From an uncultured Selenomonadales bacterium (lineage in GTDB: Bacteria; Bacillota; Negativicutes; Selenomonadales; Selenomonadaceae): DNA of 64,000 bases. Positions 58,392-64,000 of the stretch are shown piece by piece. Positions within the stretch are counted from its first letter, which is position 1. Each line of letters begins with the position of its first letter. The DNA is taken from contig CAMJMR010000003.1 in assembly GCA_946407095.1 (NCBI GenBank), positions 1 to 64,000 of the forward strand, read 5' to 3'. The notes under the pieces are model-generated. The model was given only the letters and a program-made list of their open reading frames with translations. It had not been told where the DNA came from and searched no databases. A program made the translations under genes and the position numbers.

Positions 58392-59618
58392 ATGAGTGAG
58401 AAAAAATTTTTTATCAACGACGCCGAAAAAATCATCCCTGCCGTGAACGATTCGCCTTACAAAAGAATTTTGGCTATCGGCGACGTGCACGCGGCATTTG
58501 ACAAGCTGCTGTCACTTTGGGAAAAAATTTCCGTCACGGAGGACGACCTCGTTGTCTTCCTCGGCGATTATCTTTACGGCTTGAGTGACAAAAATGTTGA
58601 GACGTTGCATTAGCTGATAGAACACAGGAAGCAAAAAAATATCATCTTCCTGCGCGGCAACGTCGACGAAACGTATTTGCACCATCTCTTCGACGACGAC
58701 GGGAAAATTCATCAAAGGCTCAACAGCGGTGTTGCCCGCGCCATAAAAATCGCCGCTGTCAAAGAGCCGTACCTGCCGCGCGAAGTTTACGGCTTCCTGA
58801 AAGATTTGCCGCTGTATCATTGCGAAACTATCGGCGGACGAAAATATTTCTTCTGCCACGCCGGCATAAAGGTCGATGCCCCGCTCGACAGGCAGCCGAA
58901 AACTTATCTGATTGATCATAAAAATCTTTTAGGTTTTTACAGAGATTATTCGGGCAATGCCGTTATCGTCGTCGGGCACAAGAGCCCGAAAAAAATTTCC
59001 GCCAAAGTGCCGCGCCTGTTCGCCAACGCCACAGAAAAGCTCGACTTGTCAAAGCCGGTGAAAGTTCCCGGCAAAAATATCGTCATGCTCGACACGCACG
59101 CCAAGGAGGGCGGGCGACTTCCTTGCGTCGACATTCTTAGCGGCGAAGTGTGGCAAAGCGATAACACCGTCGACAGCATTCTTTTCGTCTGTGCGGGCAA
59201 CACTTGCCGCTCGCCCATGGCGAAATACATCATGCGCCACCTCCTCGACCAAAAAGATTTGTCGGGCAAGGTGATTGTCGACTCGGCAGGTTGCGGAACT
59301 CGCGGCGGCAGAAACATGAGCAAAGATGCCCGCAACGTTTTGGATGAAGAACGAATTCCGCGCGACGCGCACGTCTCCAAACCATTCACCCCTGAAGACT
59401 ACGACAAATTCAAATGCATCATTGCGCTCGACGAATACGTGTTGCGAAAGGCGAAGCGAATTGCCAAAGGCGACCCAGAAAAGAAAATTCGCCTCTTTAC
59501 CGACGCAGACGGTTACAGATTCATCGTCGAAGACCCGTGGGGCACGGGCGACTATCGGAAGGCTTACAAGGAAATTCGTATTGGCTGCTCTTCGCTGATA
59601 AATGAACTTTTCGGATAA
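58392..59618 (+). pseudogene. PPP-type phosphatase / low-molecular-weight tyrosine phosphatase fusion with internal amber codon
   Basis: One continuous frame of 408 codons with a single TAG at codon 74 (58611-58613). Before it lies the metallophosphatase start (AIGDVHAAFDKL, FLGDYLYGL). After it come the rest of the PPP domain (FLRGNVDE, FFCHAGI, VVGHKSP) and a complete LMW-PTP domain (SILFVCAGNTCRSPMAKYIM near residue 260, ending in EDPWGTGDY). The TAG plausibly replaces a Trp codon (TGG to TAG). GGGAGG precedes ATG 58392. The downstream LMW-PTP half could still be made from an internal start (the track's TTG 58677). Nonsense mutation, sequencing error or readthrough cannot be separated here. 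Confidence 0.82.
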
Positions 59619-59640
59619 TTGACGACTTAATCGGACAAAA

Positions 59641-59682
59641 AAACGGGCAGGCGGCTCAACGGCCTCTGCCCGAATTTTTTTT
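59641..59682. terminator. Bidirectional terminator
   Basis: CGGGCAG (59644-59650) and CTGCCCG (59666-59672) form a stem with A-rich left and T8 right flank, between convergent genes. Confidence 0.85.
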
Positions 59683-59694
59683 ACGAATTTCGTA

Positions 59695-60471
59695 TCAAAG
59701 CTGGTTGGCGAACCAATTTTGCTTGCCGATAAGCTCAACCAGCGCAAGCTGCTGTTCCGCCCAATACATGTCGCCTTCCTCGTCTTGATAGTACGCCTTC
59801 AAGATGTCGAAGGTCGTCGGGTCGTCCTGCGCGGCGATGACAATTTCCTTAAGCCATGCGAGCCCGTCCTTTGAAACTTGCAGGTCGTGCTTGAGATACT
59901 CGACGGCGTCGCAGATAACGGGCGCGGCTTGCTTGTCCTCCAGCTTGACTTCGCAACCCAAATCGATGAGGCGGTCAATGCACTTGGTGACGTAACCGCG
60001 TTCCTCGGCGGCGTGCTCTTCGTACTGCTTGGCAAGCTTGCTCAAGCCCTGCGCGGCGAAAATGCGCGATTGAATCAGATGCCCGTCGGCCTGTTGCGCA
60101 AGTTGCGTGACAATCGTCTGCAAGCCCGCGATAACTTTGTTGTCCATAAAATCTTCCTCTCCGTCAAGCGGGTCGTCGACGTAATCAACTTCGGAATAGC
60201 CCGCGTGCAAAGTGATTTGATGACGCAAGCCCGCCGGAATGAAATACGTTTCGCCCGCCGAATAAACTTTGCTTTCGCCGTTGGCAGTGAAGGTGCAAGA
60301 GCCGCTGACGACAATCGTCCACTGCGCGGCGTGTGCATGTTCGGGAAAGATAACTTCCTTTTCTGCGCTGACAAAGTATACAGTACCCGTCGACGTGTGG
60401 TCAACATGCGTGGTCAAGCCGTCGATGCCGTAATCGCGGCTTGGAATTTTTTTGATGATGTCGGGGAACAT
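59695..60471 (-). CDS. Cupin / ferritin-like fusion protein
   Basis: A 258-aa protein. Residues 1-105 form a cupin domain (FPEHAHAAQWTIVVSGSCTF, FIPAGLRHQITLHAGY, with the His/Gln metal residues). Residues about 110-258 look like a bacterioferritin/Dps-type four-helix bundle (KQYEEHAAEERGYVTKCID and EEGDMYWAEQQLALVEL with Glu/His spacing). The fusion suggests metal or oxygen sensing coupled to iron handling. Last gene of a cluster with a flavodoxin-like reductase, an aldolase and a TetR regulator. Confidence 0.82.
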   Translation of the reverse strand: MFPDIIKKIPSRDYGIDGLTTHVDHTSTGTVYFVSAEKEVIFPEHAHAAQWTIVVSGSCTFTANGESKVYSAGETYFIPAGLRHQITLHAGYSEVDYVDDPLDGEEDFMDNKVIAGLQTIVTQLAQQADGHLIQSRIFAAQGLSKLAKQYEEHAAEERGYVTKCIDRLIDLGCEVKLEDKQAAPVICDAVEYLKHDLQVSKDGLAWLKEIVIAAQDDPTTFDILKAYYQDEEGDMYWAEQQLALVELIGKQNWFANQL

Positions 60472-60480
60472 GTTATCACC

Positions 60481-61041
60481 TCAAAAAGATTTTATGCATT
60501 CAACGATATTATCTGCGTATTTTTTCGCCTTGTCGACGAGCGCAGCCTTTTGCGCGTCGATGGTGAGACCGGGGACGCACATCATGCCGCCGACAGTGAA
60601 CAGTTTCTTGAAGTCGAGCTTGCACAAGGCCGCGAAGGCTTTAATCGGATAGCTGAACTCTTCGACGGTGTGAGCCATGACGCCCGTTGCCGAGTAAGCA
60701 TTTTCGGGCGCGCCCGTCGTGACAGAGATAATGAACGCTTTGCCCGCCAACGCCGTGCCTTGCGAGCCGTAAGCCCAGCCGTGCTCCATAACCTTGTCGA
60801 TGTAAAGCTTGAGCAGGCCGGGGACGCCGTACCAGTGCATGGGATACGCGAAGACGATGACGTCAGCCTTTTCGAGTGCCGCCTGTTCCGCCTTGATGTC
60901 GAAGTCGTAAGTCGGATAGAGTTCGTCGAGCTTGTGAATTTCGACTTGCGGCAGCCGCGCAGATATTTCGTCCAAGATTGTTTTGTTCGCGAGCGAAATT
61001 TTCAAATCGGGGTGCCCGCTGATAATCACGACGTTTTTCAT
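60481..61041 (-). CDS. Flavodoxin-fold NAD(P)H oxidoreductase (quinone reductase family)
   Basis: A 186-aa protein of the NQO1/KefF/MdaB family: [20 protein letters not shown] at the FMN phosphate site, [23 protein letters not shown] in the middle, and [12 protein letters not shown]. It likely uses FMN or FAD to reduce quinones or similar acceptors. The start overlaps the aldolase stop (ATGA). Confidence 0.88.
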   Translation of the reverse strand: MKNVVIISGHPDLKISLANKTILDEISARLPQVEIHKLDELYPTYDFDIKAEQAALEKADVIVFAYPMHWYGVPGLLKLYIDKVMEHGWAYGSQGTALAGKAFIISVTTGAPENAYSATGVMAHTVEEFSYPIKAFAALCKLDFKKLFTVGGMMCVPGLTIDAQKAALVDKAKKYADNIVECIKSF

Positions 61042-61829
61042 TTGCCAATGGCCTCCTTGTAAGTTTTGAGCGTATTGTCGGTCGCCGTCGTCAGGAAGGA
61101 GGTATCGCCGCCGAGCGCAAGGAAACTCACGCCCAAATCGACGAAACGCTTAGCCTGGTCAGTCGTCAAGGCGATTGTGCCGACGGGCTTGCCGAGCTTG
61201 CGAATGCGCTTAATCATGTCGTCCATTGCCGCTTCGACTTCGGGGTGGAAGATGTTAAGCCCGTGCCCCATGTCGACGGACAAATCAATCGGGCCGAGGA
61301 AAACTGCGCCGACGCCCTTCGTAGTGGCGATAGCCTCCAAATTTTCCCAACCGCGCACGCTTTCGATTTGCGGCAGGATACAAATTTCGTCGACGTTGCG
61401 GTCAAGATAATCTGCGTGGCGACCGAAACGACCTGCGCGGACGGCCGTTGCTCCGAAGCCGCGATTGCCGCGCGGCGCGTAGCTTGCCCAATACATGATG
61501 TCTTCGGTCTCTTCGCCCGTTTCGACCTTCGGGATGATGATGTTTTGAATGCCGCCGTCAAGGAGCTGTTTAATGATGCCGGTGCCGGCTTGCGGAATGC
61601 GGACGACGGGCGTCACGTCGTAAGCGGCAATGGCGCGGGCGATATCAAGAATCGTGGTGACGGTGTGCCCGCCGTGTTCGCCGTCGACGAAAAGAAAATC
61701 GATATCGGCCGTAGCCAAAATCTCGGCGACTTCAGCGGACGTGGTCTCTTGCCCGACGCCGTATTGAAGCTTGCCCGCCTCGATACCGTGCTTGAACTTG
61801 TTGTACAGATAATCTTTTACCATCGGCAT
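61038..61829 (-). CDS. HpcH/HpaI aldolase / citrate lyase family protein
   Basis: A 263-aa class II pyruvate aldolase-like TIM barrel. [12 protein letters not shown] (catalytic His), [22 protein letters not shown] (metal Glu), [14 protein letters not shown] and [17 protein letters not shown] (metal Asp) are typical. The natural aldehyde is unknown. ATG 61829 ([15 protein letters not shown]) has GGAGG ten bases upstream, better than the track start. Likely under the TetR gene just upstream. Confidence 0.88.
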   Translation of the reverse strand: MPMVKDYLYNKFKHGIEAGKLQYGVGQETTSAEVAEILATADIDFLFVDGEHGGHTVTTILDIARAIAAYDVTPVVRIPQAGTGIIKQLLDGGIQNIIIPKVETGEETEDIMYWASYAPRGNRGFGATAVRAGRFGRHADYLDRNVDEICILPQIESVRGWENLEAIATTKGVGAVFLGPIDLSVDMGHGLNIFHPEVEAAMDDMIKRIRKLGKPVGTIALTTDQAKRFVDLGVSFLALGGDTSFLTTATDNTLKTYKEAIGK

Positions 61830-61898
61830 GAAAGAATCGCCTCCAAAAAATTTTTTCAAGTGTACAATAGTTGGCAGGCAACTTCAATTATCAAAGCG

Positions 61899-62453
61899 TC
61901 AAATGTGTAAAAGCAGAGGCTTGAGCGGTTCGGGCATGGCCGCCACGAAAAATTTTGCCATATCGCGCGGCGGGCAGTCCCACTTGTCCAGAGCCCAATC
62001 GCTGACGAATTCCGATACCGCTCGCATGAAAAACCTTATGCAGAAAAAAATTTCGGGCGACAGCTCGCGCAGGTGGTGATGAGTCTTTATCCACTCCGCC
62101 AACAAGTTAATCGCGTGGTCGTTGGTCGTGTAGCGGAAAGAATTTTGTCCGACGGCATTTTTGAGCAGGTTGACGTAAAAATTTTCGTCCTCCAAAATAA
62201 TTTCCATCCACTTGCAGACGACGTCCTCGAACGAATCGCCGCGCCCGAAATTTTCCATAGACGCCTCGACGCGCCGATTGTAAATCCACGCCATCAAGTC
62301 GTACTTGTCGCGGAAGTGATTGTAGAATGTCGGCGCGGTGAGCCCGCAATTTTTAGTCAGCTCCTTGACCGTGATTTTGTCGACGGGCTTGAACTTCGCC
62401 AGCTCCTTAAGCGATTCAGCAAGCAATTCTTTTGTCGTGTGTCGCGTTATCAT
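61899..62453 (-). CDS. TetR-family transcriptional regulator
   Basis: A 184-aa TetR/AcrR protein: HTH region KITVKELTKNCGLTAPTFYN then HFRDKYDLMAWIY (about residues 25-57) and a helical ligand-binding C-terminus of the DhaS-like kind. It is the first gene ahead of the aldolase, reductase and cupin/ferritin genes (70-base gap), so it probably controls them. A clear operator palindrome was not seen. Confidence 0.88.
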   Translation of the reverse strand: MITRHTTKELLAESLKELAKFKPVDKITVKELTKNCGLTAPTFYNHFRDKYDLMAWIYNRRVEASMENFGRGDSFEDVVCKWMEIILEDENFYVNLLKNAVGQNSFRYTTNDHAINLLAEWIKTHHHLRELSPEIFFCIRFFMRAVSEFVSDWALDKWDCPPRDMAKFFVAAMPEPLKPLLLHI

Positions 62454-62524
62454 TTAAAATCCCTCCACTCAAAAAATAAATCGCCGCGCAGATTTTTGCA
62501 ACCCGCTTTCAAAGAGGCAAAAAA

Positions 62525-62557
62525 ATTATCCCCGCTCGTTTGAACGGGGATTTTTTT
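62525..62557. terminator. Bidirectional terminator downstream of ftsZ
   Basis: ATCCCCG...CGGGGAT hairpin (about 62528-62550) with A-rich left flank and seven T residues at the right, between ftsZ and the TetR unit. Confidence 0.8.
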
Positions 62558-62584
62558 GAGGTCGGCAATGCGTATAAGCGTTTG

Positions 62585-63754
62585 TTATCTGCGAGTGCGC
62601 ATCCACGGCGGGATTTCGATAATATCCGCGCCGCCGTCCTTAGGTTGAGCATTCGTGTTGCCGAAGCCGCCGCTGAAGGTTCCGAAGGGCGATTGGCGCA
62701 AAACGTCTTGAGCACGCGGAGGCGTCGGCTGCGGAGCTTGTTCTTGGACGGTCGGGCGAACGGGTTCGGGCTCGTCGTAAGCCTGTTCCTCTTCCTCCTC
62801 GTCGAAGCGCGTGGCTATGACTGTGACGGAAACTTTATCGCCCAAAGACTCGTCGACGCTGACGCCCCAAATGATTTCGGCATCGGGATGCGCCGCCTCT
62901 TGCACGGTCGTCGACGCCTCGTTGACTTCCATCATCGAAAGTGAATCGGTTGCGCCCATAATGTTCAGCAGGACACCGCGCGCGCCTTGCAAGCTGGTTT
63001 CCAACAGCGGCGAATCGATAGCGGCTTTGACGGCGTCGACGGTCGCATTTTCCCCCGAAGCCTCACCGATACCCATAAGAGCCGAGCCCGCGTTCTGCAT
63101 GATAGACTTAACGTCGGCGAAGTCCAGATTAACCAGCCCCGGCACCGCTATCAAGTCCGAAATGCCCTTGACGCCTTGGCGAAGGATGTCGTCGGCTATC
63201 GTGAAGGCTTGCGTCATTGGCGTTTTCTTGTCGACGACTTGAAGCAGGCGGTCGTTGGGGATTGTGATAATCGTGTCGACGTTGCGCTTTAGGTTGTCAA
63301 TGCCGATATCGGCGTTCTTCTTGCGCTTGGGCCCTTCAAAGGTGAAAGGACGAGTGACGACGCCGACAGTCAACGCACCGATTTCGCGAGCGCATTGCGC
63401 CACGACCGGAGCCGCGCCCGTGCCTGTGCCGCCGCCCATGCCCGCCGTTATGAAGACCATGTCAGAGCCGCGCAGGACGTTGATAATATCTTCGCGACTT
63501 TCCATGGCGGCCTTTTCGCCGATTTCGGGACGAGCACCTGCGCCGAGCCCGCGAGTCAACTTTTCGCCGATTTGCATGCGCTTGGGTGCCATCGCCTTCA
63601 AAAGTGCCTGCGCGTCGGTGTTGACCGCGATAAACTCGACGCCCTCCAAGCCCAAAGAGATCATGCGATTGACGGCGTTGTTGCCGCCGCCGCCCACCCC
63701 GATTACTTTGATTTTGGCGAACTGGTCTAAAGTGTTGTCATCAAGTTCAAACAC
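62585..63754 (-). CDS. ftsZ: Cell division protein FtsZ
   Basis: Tubulin-like GTPase that forms the Z ring. The 389 aa have [14 protein letters not shown] near residue 20, the tubulin signature [14 protein letters not shown] (about 108-121), T7 loop [11 protein letters not shown], a variable acidic/Pro linker (about 320-375) and the conserved C-terminal peptide ([12 protein letters not shown]) for FtsA and SepF-type partners. GTG start nine bases after GGAGG. No ftsA is visible immediately upstream in the window. Confidence 0.97.
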   Translation of the reverse strand: MFELDDNTLDQFAKIKVIGVGGGGNNAVNRMISLGLEGVEFIAVNTDAQALLKAMAPKRMQIGEKLTRGLGAGARPEIGEKAAMESREDIINVLRGSDMVFITAGMGGGTGTGAAPVVAQCAREIGALTVGVVTRPFTFEGPKRKKNADIGIDNLKRNVDTIITIPNDRLLQVVDKKTPMTQAFTIADDILRQGVKGISDLIAVPGLVNLDFADVKSIMQNAGSALMGIGEASGENATVDAVKAAIDSPLLETSLQGARGVLLNIMGATDSLSMMEVNEASTTVQEAAHPDAEIIWGVSVDESLGDKVSVTVIATRFDEEEEEQAYDEPEPVRPTVQEQAPQPTPPRAQDVLRQSPFGTFSGGFGNTNAQPKDGGADIIEIPPWMRTRR

Positions 63755-63820
63755 ACTCTCATTCCTCCATAAAACTTATTCAAGACTCCGAAGAGAAACT
63801 TTCCAAAGCTATTCGCCGTC

Positions 63821-63847
63821 ATTATACTGTAAAATTTTCATTTGCAA
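63821..63847 (-). promoter_or_regulatory. Possible ftsZ promoter
   Basis: Minus-strand TATAAT (63826-63821) with TTGCAA 15 bases upstream, about 65 bases before the ftsZ start. The spacer is short, so the -35 is uncertain. Confidence 0.4.
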
Positions 63848-63879
63848 AAGACTTCATGTCATAAAATTTTCAGCAAGCT

Positions 63880-63925
63880 GGTAGCCGCTTTAGAAGCGGA
63901 GGAACGGTAAGGACACGGCGATAAG
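63880..63925 (+). repeat. Dispersed hairpin repeat upstream of ftsZ
   Basis: CCGCTTTAGAAGCGG (63885-63899), GAGGAACGGTAAGGACACGGCG, matching the 4100 and 1658 elements. Confidence 0.6.
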
Positions 63926-63932
63926 TGACCGT

Positions 63933-64000
63933 CACTTTGAATTGGCATACAACATGGCAAGCAGATATTTCGCGGGCACGCCGATTATCGGCTTTTCGGG
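63933..64000 (-). CDS. Possible 3' end of an unidentified gene
   Basis: The minus strand is open from the window edge to a TGA at 63935-63933 and reads PEKPIIGVPAKYLLAMLYANSK. It could be the end of a gene upstream of ftsZ. The fragment is too short to identify, and a plus-strand reading is also open. Confidence 0.3.

Overview
The window looks like a chromosomal segment of an anaerobic Firmicute, most probably a Negativicute (Selenomonas-like). Evidence: a B. subtilis-like yaaR-holB-PSP1(ricT)-yabB gene order, a rimP-nusA-ylxR-infB operon, rubrerythrin, rubredoxin and a corrinoid-dependent methionine synthase activation domain (anaerobe traits), roughly balanced GC content, and frequent TTG/GTG starts behind strong GGAGG sites. 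Taxonomy is inference. No tRNA, rRNA or CRISPR array was seen.

Layout. 1-9.5 kb: a polysaccharide deacetylase lipoprotein, MetH activation protein, SEC-C methionine aminopeptidase, a decayed IS30 copy (3642-4089, 25-bp inverted ends), RNase HII, M50 protease, NUDIX hydrolase, DEDDh exonuclease, a possible PD-(D/E)XK protein and CstA. 9.5-14.5 kb: the infB-ylxR-nusA-rimP operon (minus strand). 14.7-19 kb: accessory genes: HEPN-MNT type VII toxin-antitoxin, two tandemly duplicated Uma2 genes and a GT41 glycosyltransferase. 19-28 kb: transglutaminase-like protein, RNase R, thioesterase, a frameshifted third Uma2, hydrolase, GerM lipoprotein, AMIN amidase, DUF3006 and a ComEC-like MBL lipoprotein. 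28-31.8 kb: trmN6, ricT, holB, yaaR and, upstream of them, a structured non-coding RNA with its own good promoter.

31.8-40.8 kb: accessory region with Fe-ADH, glyoxalase, three paralogous secreted HAD phosphatases, a RepL-like plasmid protein behind palindromic repeats, a circularly permuted substrate-binding protein, two double-glycine-leader peptides with copied promoter regions, and a short transcription unit with a consensus promoter whose spacer is a 12-A tract. 40.5-47 kb: a toxin-antitoxin remnant and a two-gene unit made of a 1740-aa AAA/STAND-like ATPase with a C-terminal winged helix and a 344-aa partner ending in an RNKLAH (HEPN R-x4-H) motif. This is the best candidate here for an undescribed, possibly defensive, system. 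47-54.3 kb: the branched-chain amino-acid transporter operon livJ-H-M-G-F, with an acetyltransferase inserted between livG and livF whose frame is broken at a G11 tract (a likely phase-variable gene).

54.6-64 kb: a Tat-exported MBL-rubredoxin protein and a PAS-like/rubrerythrin/rubredoxin fusion (oxidative stress), an APC permease, a PPP-phosphatase/LMW-tyrosine-phosphatase fusion interrupted by an in-frame amber codon, a TetR-aldolase-flavodoxin reductase-cupin/ferritin cluster, and ftsZ.

A family of dispersed hairpin repeats (core CCGCTTTAAAAGCGG, often with GCAACGTGACGTTGC or an ACTTTC...GAAAGT hairpin) punctuates the intergenic regions. Two copies sit between short direct duplications of neighbouring DNA. 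The 9-mer CCGCGCAGA is strongly over-represented.
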